From NCBI RefSeq assembly GCF_030462585.1, contig NZ_JASMRU010000011.1, positions 1 through 64,000 on the forward strand: 64,000 nucleotides of DNA, read 5' to 3'. Each line of letters starts with the position of its first letter. Within the stretch, counting starts at the first letter, position 1. A program made the position numbers and the translations under genes. The notes under the pieces are model-generated. The model was not told the DNA's origin. It worked only from the letters and a program-made list of their open reading frames with translations, and did no database searches. This DNA comes from Pseudomonas sp. CAN1. GTDB taxonomy: Bacteria; Pseudomonadota; Gammaproteobacteria; Pseudomonadales; Pseudomonadaceae. This document shows positions 7,288-19,520 of the stretch, in pieces.

Positions 7288-9570
7288 TTAAAGGTTCTCG
7301 TAGCGGTTCATGTCCAGCACGCCCGCCTCCACCGGCTCGGTTTCGCGCAGGTAGGCATCCAGGTCGTGGAAGTAGAACCAGAACTGCGGGTGGCTGCGGC
7401 GGATGCCCCAGCGGTCGGCGACCTTCTCGAAATCGGCGGCGCTCTTCACCTGCTCCAGCGCCGAGACGAAATCACCCGCCTCGGCGGCCTTCAGGTTGAA
7501 CATGAAGTTCGGGTAGCTGGAGAGCACGCCGGGGTAGATGGTCAGGGTGTCGAGCCCCGGCAGGTAGCGCAGCGACTCGCCCGTCATGAAGGCGACGTTG
7601 CTGTGGGCGCGATTGCGCAGCACGGTGTAGATCTCGCGCTGGCCGTCCGCCAGTTCCACCCGCAGGATGGTCGCCTCGGGGAACTGGTTGATCACCGCCA
7701 GCCCGGCGGCCGGGCGGCTGACCAGGCGGCTGAAGGCCTGCTCGGCGTCCTGCAGCGGCGCGGCGACAGTGTTGCGGTAGCAGGCGCCGTCCTCGCACAG
7801 GTTGATCGGGTCGGGCCGCGCGTTGAGCGCCACGTAGTGCTTCAGCAGCTCCTTGGCAAAGGCCAGCTTGGCGCCCTTCTCCGGCAGGAAGATGCCGGTG
7901 GGCGCGTCACTGTCGGAGTTGTAATAGTCGGCCCACATCTTCAGCTTGCCGCTGCTCTGGTACCAGTCATCCAGCAGTTTCTTGCGCGCGCCGACCGGCA
8001 TCAGGCGCAGGAAGTTCTGCTCGGCGCCGTTGCGGATCAGGTCGAAGTACAGCCGCGTCTGCGCCTGGTGGGCGACGTTGCCGAACACGTCGAAGTTCAC
8101 CACCAGCCCGTAGTAGGTGCGCTCCAGCAGCGGATAGTCCATCCACCACATGGTCTGCGGCACGCCGCCGATCAGGCCCTTGCGCACCGAAGCGCTGTCG
8201 TACTGGCGGAAGATGCTCAGCACGGCGTTGTCGTTGCCGGCCCAGATATCGCCCCAGGTCGGCGCCGGCGCGTCGTCGTAGACGTCCTGGCGCAGCTCCT
8301 CGTACTTGTTGCGCTTGTCGCGGTAGGAGCGCCACTGCGAGAGCATGGTGCCCACGTCGTCGATCTGCCCCGGCAGCGCCAGCAGCGGCGAGGCCTGGGC
8401 CTGGAACTTCGGGTCGGTGACGTAGAGGTCGTGATCCGGGTCCTGGAACACCGCCCAGAAGTTGTCGCGGATCACGTCGGTGGCGATCTGCCCACGGCAC
8501 ACCGGCCCGCGGATGAAGGTGCGGACGAAGTACTCGGCGTTATCCAGCATGAACTGGTAGCGCGCCCGCGCCGGGATCGCCTCGAAGGTCACGAAGGGGT
8601 TGGCGCGGTGCTGCAGGCCATAGCCGGGCACCTTGTCGGTGTTCCAGTCGCTGCCGTAGAACAGCTCCTGGTTGCGCTTGAGGCGGGCCTCGTTGAGCGG
8701 ATAGGTGATGTGCGTCTTGTGCACGATCACACCCTGGATAGGCCACAGGCGGTAATAGAAGGTATTGCCCGGATCGTCGTTCGGCCGGCGTGTCGCAATC
8801 GGGTCGATGGGCTGGCCACTGGGCGTGCGCGAACGCACCAGCTGGAAGAAGTGCCCCGGCTCGCCACGCTCGGTGAAGTACAGGTGGGCGAGGAACAGGT
8901 GCTCGTAGATCCAGCGCTGCACCAGGCTCTGGCGCGCGCCGGGCTGGTTGAGGAAGGCCTCCCAGTCGGCGATCTGCGCGGCCTCGCCGGCGCCCGGCTG
9001 CCAGGCCTTTTCGTCCACCGGTGCGCCCTGGGCCAGCCAGGTCTTGATGGTCATGAGCTGCTTGTCGCTCAGGCCGGTGACCGCGAAGGGCATGCCGCTG
9101 CGCGGGTTCTTGGCGATGAAGTCGTCGATGCTGTCGGGCGTCGGGCACTGGTTGGTGCGGTTGATCGACAGGTCCAGGCCGTCAGGGATTTTCGCGTTGG
9201 GCACCAGCGGATGCTCATGGCCCAGGTCGATCATCCGCGCCATCAGCGCGGCCTGGCTGCCACGGCCATCGAGCACCGACCAGAAGTCCTTGCGCCGCCA
9301 GGCGTCGGCGCCCTGGGCGTCGAGGAACAGCCGGGTCGGGTCCTGCGCCCTGGTGCGCGCACCGTCATACACCGGCAGCTTGTTCGCCCCGCGCTGCGCG
9401 CCTTCGGCGGCGGTCAGGTTGAGCTGACACGGCGAGTCGTAGCAGGCGTGGCAGGCCACGCACTTCTCGGTGAAGATCGGCTGGATATCGCGGGTGTAGG
9501 ACATCGATTCGGCACGCAGGCCCACGCTGGCCATGAGCAGGGCCAGTAGCACAAGAATCCGGGGGAGCAT
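7288..9570 (-). CDS. cti: Fatty acid cis/trans isomerase
   Basis: A 760-residue periplasmic enzyme that converts cis-unsaturated fatty acids of membrane phospholipids to the trans form, rigidifying the membrane under solvent, heat or metal stress. The N-terminus is a signal peptide (MLPRILVLLALLMASVGLRA). It is followed by a cytochrome c-type heme motif CVACH at residues 37-41, which is characteristic of Cti. Length is normal for the family. The start at 9570 was chosen over a codon 13 residues upstream because only it begins directly with the signal peptide. It follows the ATPase gene by 70 bp on the same strand; no terminator is obvious between them, so partial co-transcription is possible. 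Confidence 0.95.
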   Translation of the reverse strand: MLPRILVLLALLMASVGLRAESMSYTRDIQPIFTEKCVACHACYDSPCQLNLTAAEGAQRGANKLPVYDGARTRAQDPTRLFLDAQGADAWRRKDFWSVLDGRGSQAALMARMIDLGHEHPLVPNAKIPDGLDLSINRTNQCPTPDSIDDFIAKNPRSGMPFAVTGLSDKQLMTIKTWLAQGAPVDEKAWQPGAGEAAQIADWEAFLNQPGARQSLVQRWIYEHLFLAHLYFTERGEPGHFFQLVRSRTPSGQPIDPIATRRPNDDPGNTFYYRLWPIQGVIVHKTHITYPLNEARLKRNQELFYGSDWNTDKVPGYGLQHRANPFVTFEAIPARARYQFMLDNAEYFVRTFIRGPVCRGQIATDVIRDNFWAVFQDPDHDLYVTDPKFQAQASPLLALPGQIDDVGTMLSQWRSYRDKRNKYEELRQDVYDDAPAPTWGDIWAGNDNAVLSIFRQYDSASVRKGLIGGVPQTMWWMDYPLLERTYYGLVVNFDVFGNVAHQAQTRLYFDLIRNGAEQNFLRLMPVGARKKLLDDWYQSSGKLKMWADYYNSDSDAPTGIFLPEKGAKLAFAKELLKHYVALNARPDPINLCEDGACYRNTVAAPLQDAEQAFSRLVSRPAAGLAVINQFPEATILRVELADGQREIYTVLRNRAHSNVAFMTGESLRYLPGLDTLTIYPGVLSSYPNFMFNLKAAEAGDFVSALEQVKSAADFEKVADRWGIRRSHPQFWFYFHDLDAYLRETEPVEAGVLDMNRYENL

Positions 9571-9640
9571 GGGAGCGTTCCTTGACCAGTAACCGCGGAA
9601 GTCTACCAATTCGCGGGCTCGCCGGCTGCGCGCCTTTTGC

Positions 9641-11800
9641 CTAGTGGTTGCCCTGGGTCATTGCCGACAGCTCATGGCGAATGAGCAACGGCAGCTCGGC
9701 GGCCTCGAACTGGCCGGCGAACAGCGGCACGGCGAACTCGTAGCCTTCGCCACTGCGCTTGAGCACGAAGGCCAGTTGCAGGCGCGCGAGGGATTGCTTG
9801 AGCGCCACCGCATCGGTGTGCTCGCCGAACAGCTCGATCAGCCCGGCGAGGCTGGTGCTGCCGTGCTGCGCGGTGTGGTAGACAAGGATGCGGTCCAGGC
9901 GACAGGCGGCTTCGTCCTGGCTCAGGCGGCCCCAGCCGGCCAGCGCATCCTGCAACGCCTGGGACGCCAGCGCGCCCTTGAGTTGCAGGCGCTCGATCAC
10001 CCGCGCGCCCGGCGGCAGCGCTTCCAGGCATTCCTGGCAGAGGATCGCCACCAGGTTGGCGCGCTGGCCGCTGGCGTCCACCAGGTCTTCGAGCAGGGTG
10101 TCGCTGGCGAAGCCCAGGCGCAGGCTGGCCAGCGGCACGCTGGCCAGTTCCCGGCAGGCCTGGCGCTCCAGCGCGCCGATGGTCAGCACTTCGCCGAAGT
10201 TGCGCAGCGGCGACTGGTAGTCCAGCACGGCGGTGGCGTAGAGGTCCCAGAAACCGGCGAGCATGAACCAGCAGCGGCCCTCCTCGCTCAGCGCGCGCAG
10301 GGTCGATAGCTGCGGATAGCCGTTGGCGGCCTCGTCGCGGAAGAACAGGTCGGCCTCGTCGATCAGCAGGAACAGGCGTTTGCCGGCGTGCTGCGTGGCG
10401 ATGTGCTCGACGATGCGGTCCAGCGGGCTGTCCGCCGGCAGGCCGAACTGCAGCGCCAGCCGTGGCGTGAGGCGGTGATCCCGTAGCGAGACGTAATGAC
10501 AGACCATCTGCGGATGGTCCTCCAGGCGCCGCTGCACGGCCTTGAGCAGGCTGCTCTTGCCCAACTGGCGGCCGCCGACCACCAGGTAGTTGGCCGGCTC
10601 ACGGCCCAGCACCCGCGCCAGCAGCTGGTCACGGCCGAAGAACGAGCTGGCGCGCACCACGCCGCCACGGGTCTGGTACGGCGAGATGCGGGTCAGCCGC
10701 AGCTGTGCGGCGAGCAGGCGTAGCAGCAGCTCGCCGGCATTGCCGCCGAGCAGCCAACGCGTCTGTTCGCGGGAGTCGATGGCGACACAGAGGTTGGCGG
10801 TGTCTGCGCAGTACTTGAGCAGCTGCGGCTGCCCCGTCTTTGCCAGCACCAGCATCACGTCGATCCCGGCATTGACGCTGCGCAGGTGCTGCATGATCTG
10901 CCCGTCGTGCTCGTCCGGCGCCGGCACATAGACCAGGCAGCGGTCCAGCGATACCGGCACGCCGTCGGCCAGCTTCCACTCGAAGACACGCCCGGGCAGA
11001 GACCAACCCCAGCTGACCTGGCAACTGGCCCCCAGCGCCAGAGCGAGGGCCTGCGCGCGCTGCTCGGCTTCGGCGCCGGCGTAGTCCAGCGCCTGCTGCC
11101 AGCTGGCCGCATCGACCCCGGCAGCACGCAGGGTTGCCTGGCGGCGGCCGAGCAGGCCAAGCAGCCGATCCAGCTGGCGCAGGTCGGCGGTGTCGGTATC
11201 CAGCAGCCGCTGCGGGCGCAGCTGCACCGGCCCCAGCAGCGGGTGGCGGAACAGCAGGAGCAGGCCGGCGATGACGAACAGCAGCACGCAGATGACCAGC
11301 AGCCAGCGCAGGCTTTCCACCAAAGGGTTTTCCGCCGGGGCAGCGTCGTCCCGGACCAGGCAGCTGCTCATCAGGTAGCGCTCGGGGATCGGCGGATTGC
11401 CCGGTCGGCAGCTCCACTCGCTGCTGCCTGGCGGCATGTCGACTATCACCTGCTTGCCGGCGAGCACGCCCAGCTCGGCGCGGTCCTCGATGGTCATCAC
11501 CAGGCGCTGCGGCTGTGGCGACACGACTTTCAGGATCGGGTCGCGTAACGGCGGCGCGTGGGCCTGGATATCCGCGGGCCAGTGCCCTTCGATCTGCTGC
11601 GCCTGCATCATCGCCGTGCGCCAGCCGGTCATCTCGCCGAAGAACTGCTCGAAAGCCTCGTTGCCCAGCGCCGAATCGCGGGTGAAAGGGTTGAGCTGCG
11701 GCGCCAGCACCGCACTGAACAGCAGGAAGGTGGCGGTGGCAATGAACAGCAGGCGCTTGACCCGCACCGCGCCGCGCTGCCGGTTCAGGCTTCGACCCAT
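9641..11800 (-). CDS. Membrane-anchored P-loop ATPase of unknown function
   Basis: A 719-residue protein. One helix at about 17-36 and a second at about 165-190 enclose a ~130-residue loop that is probably periplasmic. The cytoplasmic part has an AAA/STAND-like ATPase domain with an intact Walker A (GGRQLGKSSLL, about 405-415) and Walker B (LFLLIDEADLFF, about 472-482). The domain is entered after SFFGRDQLLARV, a common lead-in of Orc/STAND-type ATPases. A helical C-terminal region follows and could be winged-helix. The first codons overlap the end of the HTH gene by 16 bp, so translation is probably coupled. An alternative GTG start lies at 11767. I do not recognise the family; a sensing or complex-remodelling role at the inner membrane is inference. 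Confidence 0.8.
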   Translation of the reverse strand: MGRSLNRQRGAVRVKRLLFIATATFLLFSAVLAPQLNPFTRDSALGNEAFEQFFGEMTGWRTAMMQAQQIEGHWPADIQAHAPPLRDPILKVVSPQPQRLVMTIEDRAELGVLAGKQVIVDMPPGSSEWSCRPGNPPIPERYLMSSCLVRDDAAPAENPLVESLRWLLVICVLLFVIAGLLLLFRHPLLGPVQLRPQRLLDTDTADLRQLDRLLGLLGRRQATLRAAGVDAASWQQALDYAGAEAEQRAQALALALGASCQVSWGWSLPGRVFEWKLADGVPVSLDRCLVYVPAPDEHDGQIMQHLRSVNAGIDVMLVLAKTGQPQLLKYCADTANLCVAIDSREQTRWLLGGNAGELLLRLLAAQLRLTRISPYQTRGGVVRASSFFGRDQLLARVLGREPANYLVVGGRQLGKSSLLKAVQRRLEDHPQMVCHYVSLRDHRLTPRLALQFGLPADSPLDRIVEHIATQHAGKRLFLLIDEADLFFRDEAANGYPQLSTLRALSEEGRCWFMLAGFWDLYATAVLDYQSPLRNFGEVLTIGALERQACRELASVPLASLRLGFASDTLLEDLVDASGQRANLVAILCQECLEALPPGARVIERLQLKGALASQALQDALAGWGRLSQDEAACRLDRILVYHTAQHGSTSLAGLIELFGEHTDAVALKQSLARLQLAFVLKRSGEGYEFAVPLFAGQFEAAELPLLIRHELSAMTQGNH

Positions 11801-13104
11801 GCGTCCAGCACCTGCCGGCCGGTCTGCCGGATGATTTCGCAGCGCCACGCCAGGCGCGCGGAATCGCCCTGGCCACGCACGGTGATCAGGTTGTTCCAGA
11901 ACAGCCGGCGCAATTCACCGTCGGCCAGGTAGGGACTGGCGCGGCCCAGGTCGACAGCGTCCAGGCGCTGGCGCAGACGTTCGCGTGAACTCTCGGTTTC
12001 CGCCAGCGGCAGGAAGGCCTGCCACAGCCGCGCGCTGCGCGACAGCAGTTCGTGCAGGGCACGCCGCGACTCGGTCGTCAGCGCCTCGTGCTGCACCAGC
12101 CACTCCAGCCCTTCTTCGGCCAGCGCCGGATGGCCGCCACAGCTTTCCAGAAGCTCGCCGAGCATCGCCTGGTCGAAGCGCCGCTCCGGCCAGCGGCGCT
12201 GGGCGAGCAGCGCGAGGTCGGCCAGGGTCAGCTCGGACCAGTGGCTGACCTGGGCGATGTTCAGCAGCGACAGGTCGCCGCTGCGGTATTTCAGGTCGGC
12301 CAGCCCTTCCCCGCCGCACAGCAGCAGGTGCAGGCGGCCACTGTGCATCTCGCTGAGGCTGCGCAGGATGCCGGCGAGCATCTCGCGCAACTCCGGGGTG
12401 CCCTGCTCGAAACGACTGACCAGGCAGAACAGCCGCTCCCCCGCCAGCAGGCGACGCTCCAGCGCGGCTTCGAATTCGTAGTCCGAGGTGACGTCGGCAA
12501 AGCCGCACTGGCGGCCGATGGCGGCGAAGTAGTCGGCACTGACGGTGCTGGCGCTGTAGGGCGGCTGGATGTGCAGCACCGACTGCTCGCCATACAGCGC
12601 GCGGGCGCGGCCCAGCAGCTCCTGGCGGAACGGCGGCTGGCCCCAGTGCGCCTGGGACAGCAGCAGGACAATGGGATACGGCGTGAGCCGACGCAGCTGG
12701 TCGAACAGCGATTCGATGTAGGGCGCGAAAGGCACGCTGCCAGCGGTTTCGGCCTGCAGCGGGAATTCCTGCTCGAAGCCGGCGGCGCTGAACAGGCGGT
12801 TGGTTTCCAGCTCGGTCAGGCGCAGGTAGCGCGCGCAGGCGATGAGCTTGTCGCGGGATTTCGGATTGGGCAGCGACAGGCCGTTGCGCCAGTTGTTGAC
12901 CGCCTCGCGGCTCAGGCCGATTTCCGTCGCCACGCCCGAGGCGCTGGCGCGAATCCGGCGCATGTAGAGCGTCAGCAGTTGCGAGAAAGCATCCGTGTCC
13001 AAGGTCGCCAATCCATAGCTCCCGTCCGGCGACCAGCCGCGCCAGACACTCCATCCGCGCCGGTCTTGCAGTGCTGCCGGCTTCATGACCCAGCGCAGGT
13101 TCAT
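11785..13104 (-). CDS. HTH protein with degenerate ATPase-like domain
   Basis: About 439 residues from the ATG at 13104; another ATG lies at 13086. Residues ~37-95 form an XRE/Cro-type helix-turn-helix (ASGVATEIGLSREAVNNWRN). The remainder resembles an Orc/STAND-type ATPase, but the P-loop position reads LLLSQAHWGQPPF and the Walker B position LFCLVSRFEQ, so both nucleotide motifs are lost. It overlaps the start of the membrane ATPase gene by 16 bp. A plausible reading is a DNA-binding pseudo-ATPase partner of the active membrane ATPase, but this is inference and I do not recognise a named family. The start is uncertain because the frame stays open a further 276 bp upstream. Confidence 0.75.
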   Translation of the reverse strand: MNLRWVMKPAALQDRRGWSVWRGWSPDGSYGLATLDTDAFSQLLTLYMRRIRASASGVATEIGLSREAVNNWRNGLSLPNPKSRDKLIACARYLRLTELETNRLFSAAGFEQEFPLQAETAGSVPFAPYIESLFDQLRRLTPYPIVLLLSQAHWGQPPFRQELLGRARALYGEQSVLHIQPPYSASTVSADYFAAIGRQCGFADVTSDYEFEAALERRLLAGERLFCLVSRFEQGTPELREMLAGILRSLSEMHSGRLHLLLCGGEGLADLKYRSGDLSLLNIAQVSHWSELTLADLALLAQRRWPERRFDQAMLGELLESCGGHPALAEEGLEWLVQHEALTTESRRALHELLSRSARLWQAFLPLAETESSRERLRQRLDAVDLGRASPYLADGELRRLFWNNLITVRGQGDSARLAWRCEIIRQTGRQVLDAWVEA

Positions 13105-13262
13105 GACGCTGCGCCAGCGACGAGAAGGCAGATAGCCACTACCTCTCGCCGCGCGCCAGCATACGCACGGCGGGGGTTCGCGCCTAGATGGGTGCGACAG
13201 CGTTTCACCTTCGGCTGCGACGGATTTCGCATTTCGCGGCCAGCGACCGACGGGCCGGCCGC

Positions 13263-14069
13263 TCAGTCCGTCCCCTCGGCGGCCTCGGGCTCCTCGCTCT
13301 TCTCGCTGAGGTCGCTGTACTCGACCCAGCCATAAAGCAGCGGCAGCACGATGGCGAGCAACACACCCAGGCCCAGCCACATCCAGAAGCCCTTGAAGAA
13401 CACCAGCGCCAGCACGGTGAAGATCACCGCGTGCAGCAAGCCTTTGGCCATCTGCCAGAGCACCAGCCCGGTCTTGATCACCCCGCCCGGCCCGACGCCG
13501 GTCTGGCGCGCTACCTTGGCCAGTTCGGTGATGCCCTCCACCAGCGCCTTGGCCTTCTCCTCGTGCTCGCGCTCCTCCTCGATGAGCTTGCGCAGCGGCA
13601 CCGGGCGCGGCACGCAGACGCTGGTGTCCTCCTCGCCGTCCTCGCGGCGGGCGTCCAGTTGGGCGCTGACGATAGGCTCGATGAAGGGCTCGCGGTGGTA
13701 CAGGTCGGAGCGATTCACCAGCTTGCCGTCAAGGAAGTGGTGGCGCTGGGTCTCGCCGACCTGGTCGTGGAATACCTCGATCACCGCTGCCCGCAGGCCG
13801 TGCTCGAACAGGCCCTCCAGCAACTCCAGCGGCAGGTTGGCGCGTACCGAGGTGTCGAAGTCCAGGCGGATGTATTCAGGCTGTGCGCTGAATTGCTGGT
13901 TGAACCACTCGTCCTGCCAGATTGCCGAGAAGTCGACGCCCAGGCGCTGCTGGTAGCCGAGGGATTTCTCCGGGTCGTCGCGCATCAGGTTGACCAGCGA
14001 CAGCACGCACAGCTCGTGCGGGCCCTGCTCCTTGAAGAACAGCATCAGGGTATTGGCGTTCTGCGACAT
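13263..14069 (-). CDS. Conserved hypothetical membrane protein
   Basis: A 268-residue protein with a soluble N-terminal ~190 residues, an acidic/basic linker (EEEREHEEKAKA), and two transmembrane helices at about 211-250 with a WMWLGLG turn. The acidic tail ends SEEPEAAEGTD. The start at 14069 has an AGGAG about nine bases upstream. It lies 158 bp upstream of the HTH/ATPase pair on the same strand and is divergent from metH, with 272 bp between. Function is unknown. Position suggests membership in the same transcription unit or accessory block as the two ATPase-like genes, but the gap allows a separate promoter. Confidence 0.75.
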   Translation of the reverse strand: MSQNANTLMLFFKEQGPHELCVLSLVNLMRDDPEKSLGYQQRLGVDFSAIWQDEWFNQQFSAQPEYIRLDFDTSVRANLPLELLEGLFEHGLRAAVIEVFHDQVGETQRHHFLDGKLVNRSDLYHREPFIEPIVSAQLDARREDGEEDTSVCVPRPVPLRKLIEEEREHEEKAKALVEGITELAKVARQTGVGPGGVIKTGLVLWQMAKGLLHAVIFTVLALVFFKGFWMWLGLGVLLAIVLPLLYGWVEYSDLSEKSEEPEAAEGTD

Positions 14070-14212
14070 GGGGGCGTCTCCTTGCGGGATGAATTCCTGG
14101 GCCGGGCCGCCGGACGAGAATCTTCTTCATCCGTGCTGCCGTATGCCGTGGATTCTTCCAGCAAGCCCGCCGCCAGGCAGTTCCGGACTTGTCAGGTGCG
14201 GCTGGGGTGCGG

Positions 14213-14227
14213 TTGACGCGCCGTCAA
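14213..14227. promoter_or_regulatory. Palindrome in the metH upstream region
   Basis: TTGACG and CGTCAA flank a 3-base centre, a perfect palindrome 115 bp upstream of the metH start and 144 bp upstream of the divergent membrane-protein gene. It could be an operator for either promoter. No riboswitch-like structure was recognised here. Confidence 0.35.
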
Positions 14228-14341
14228 GTCGTCCCCGGCGCCAACATGAGCGAAATTCATGGAAAACCGCGAACCACCGGAAAGCCGTGCAGCTTTGCTA
14301 TCATCAGCGACCTTTCGTCACGCCCTTTTCCAGGACTTCCA

Positions 14342-18034
<3,693 letters not shown>

Positions 18035-18096
18035 GCAGCCCCCATATCGCGACTGGGCGCGACCGGGCCCGCCCGGCGCGACAGGCTCGTCAGGGC

Positions 18097-18115
18097 TTTC
18101 CGCGGCCCGCGGAAA
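18097..18115 (+). terminator. Possible metH terminator palindrome
   Basis: TTTCCGCGG and CCGCGGAAA meet around a single C, giving a perfect 19-bp palindrome 62 bp after the metH stop. As RNA it would have to open its centre to make a loop. It is followed by AACC rather than a T-run, so the call is weak. Confidence 0.4.
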
Positions 18116-18225
18116 ACCTTCGCTGCACTTGCGCCGCAGATGCGGGATAATCCCGCCATCCTGGGTACCCCCGGGCCACAACGGATCGAAGCCGGCCACC
18201 CGCCGGGCTTCCGCTGACGAGAGCA

Positions 18226-18582
18226 ATGCGAATGAAATACCTCACCCCCGAACAGATGGCCAAACCGCGCAAACGCCGCCTGCTGAAGAAGCTGCGCCTG
18301 GCCGAATTCCAGGAGTTCGGCTTCAGCCTGGAAGTGAACTACACCGGCGACCTGGATGACGTGCTCGACCAGTGGATCGCCTTCGTCGAGTCCGAGGGCT
18401 GGGTCTTCGTCGGCGGCGCCACCGAAGACGGCGAGTTCACCGGCTACCTGTGCCTGAACGCCGTTGGCAGCCTGACCGAGGCTGACCGCGAAACCACCCG
18501 CCTGTGGCTGGAAAAACAGTCCTGGGCCAAGTCCTTCGAACTGGGCGACCTCAGCGACTGCTGGCACGGCCTGTTCGAGTAA
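18226..18582 (+). CDS. YggL family 50S ribosome-binding protein (DUF469)
   Basis: A 118-residue protein. The stretch MAKPRKRRLLKKLRLAEFQE and the following FGFS match the start of E. coli YggL (MAKNRSRRLRKK...), a small protein reported to associate with the large ribosomal subunit. The region DDVLDQWIAFVESEGW and the TRLWLEKQ block also fit. The 18226 start was kept because GACGAGAG precedes it. Starts at 18232 or at 18256 (the YggL-like Met) are possible; the latter has no visible ribosome-binding site. It stands alone between metH and the convergent roadblock operon. Confidence 0.8.
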   Translation: MRMKYLTPEQMAKPRKRRLLKKLRLAEFQEFGFSLEVNYTGDLDDVLDQWIAFVESEGWVFVGGATEDGEFTGYLCLNAVGSLTEADRETTRLWLEKQSWAKSFELGDLSDCWHGLFE

Positions 18583-18648
18583 AGCCTGCACCACAGCAAA
18601 CGCGGGCGAGCCTCCCCAGCTCGCCCGCATTAGCATTCCGATCCCTCC

Positions 18649-19008
18649 TCAGATAGCCATCTGCCCCTCCACTTCCTGGAGCTTGCGGCGAGCCAGGGCG
18701 AGGTTGGCCTTGACCTTGTCCAGCACGTAGTACATGAACACGCCGTCGTGCTTCGCCATCGGTCGGATGATGTGGTACTGGCGGCCGAGGGTGATGAGGA
18801 TGTCCTCGATCACGTCGTTGAGCGCCAGGGACTTCATGGTCTTGAGCTTGGCCCGCACCACCTCGGTGTTGCCCGCTGCGGCCAGTTCCAGGTCCACGCC
18901 GCCGCCCGCTTGCCCAAGCAGCATGCCGCTCTTGGCATCCACCACGGCCGACGCCAGAGCTCCATCCAGGTTCAGCAGTTCGTCCAGCGATTGTTGCAGT
19001 GCAGCCAT
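18649..19008 (-). CDS. Roadblock/LC7-like protein, last gene of GTPase operon
   Basis: A 119-residue small alpha/beta protein starting MAALQQSLDELLNLDGALAS. The pattern ASAVVDAKSGMLLGQAGGG, followed by helices and the strand HIIRPM, fits the roadblock/LC7 (longin-like) fold of MglB-type regulators of small GTPases. It is the fourth gene of a minus-strand operon (winged-helix-like protein, GTPase, roadblock, roadblock) headed by a c-di-GMP riboswitch. The gap to the previous gene is 70 bp. Roadblock proteins generally act as dimeric activators or scaffolds of Ras-like GTPases. That this one acts on the GTPase encoded two genes upstream is inference from the operon. Confidence 0.75.
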   Translation of the reverse strand: MAALQQSLDELLNLDGALASAVVDAKSGMLLGQAGGGVDLELAAAGNTEVVRAKLKTMKSLALNDVIEDILITLGRQYHIIRPMAKHDGVFMYYVLDKVKANLALARRKLQEVEGQMAI

Positions 19009-19078
19009 AGCGATTACTCCTCAGTGCGCGTTCTGTTTTAGGGGCCCCGCAGCCGCGCGCGCCGCGAAGCCGTTTGTC

Positions 19079-19492
19079 TCAGCCGACCAGCGACAAGTCC
19101 GCCAGCCGTGTCGCCGTGCGCTTGGCCTGGTAAAGCACCTGCCCCAGCATCTCCTCGCGATCGGCGACCAGGTTGAGAATCATCGGGTAGCTCGGGTGCG
19201 GAATGTCGACGATGACGATGTAGCCTTCGCTGGCCTCGACTATCACGTTCTGGTGCGGTCCGACTTCGCTTTCCTGGCCGACCATGGCGCCCAGCGCCGA
19301 GATCGAGCAGGCCATGGCCGCCAGCTTGGAAACTTCCAGCCCTTTACCGGCGCGCGAAGCCACTTCGAAACCATCGGTGGTGGCGATCACCGCCGCGCTC
19401 AGCCGACCCAGGCTGGCGCCGAGTTCATCCAGCGCGCGCTCGGCATCCTGGCGCAGCCGATCCGGCAGGCTCATCAAGGCGTGTTCCATCAT
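19079..19492 (-). CDS. Roadblock/LC7 domain protein
   Basis: About 137 residues from the ATG at 19492; a second ATG follows directly at 19489, and a GGAG lies just upstream. The core LGRLSAAVIATTDGFEVASR with the downstream ISALGAMVG is the classic roadblock/LC7 signature shared by MglB, Streptomyces CvnB and dynein light chains. It starts 29 bp after the GTPase stop and precedes a second, more divergent roadblock gene. Likely function: dimeric regulator (GAP or scaffold) of the neighbouring small GTPase at the membrane or cell pole; the function is inferred from family and context. Confidence 0.85.
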   Translation of the reverse strand: MMEHALMSLPDRLRQDAERALDELGASLGRLSAAVIATTDGFEVASRAGKGLEVSKLAAMACSISALGAMVGQESEVGPHQNVIVEASEGYIVIVDIPHPSYPMILNLVADREEMLGQVLYQAKRTATRLADLSLVG

Positions 19493-19520
19493 CGACTCCA
19501 ATCCGTGTGAACGTCAGGCC

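Noticed and set aside
18142-18156. GCGGGAT-A-ATCCCGC palindrome upstream of the YggL-type gene
   Set aside because: A GATAAT could serve as -10 box, but no -35 at suitable distance was found and the palindrome has a one-base centre. Too weak to list as promoter.
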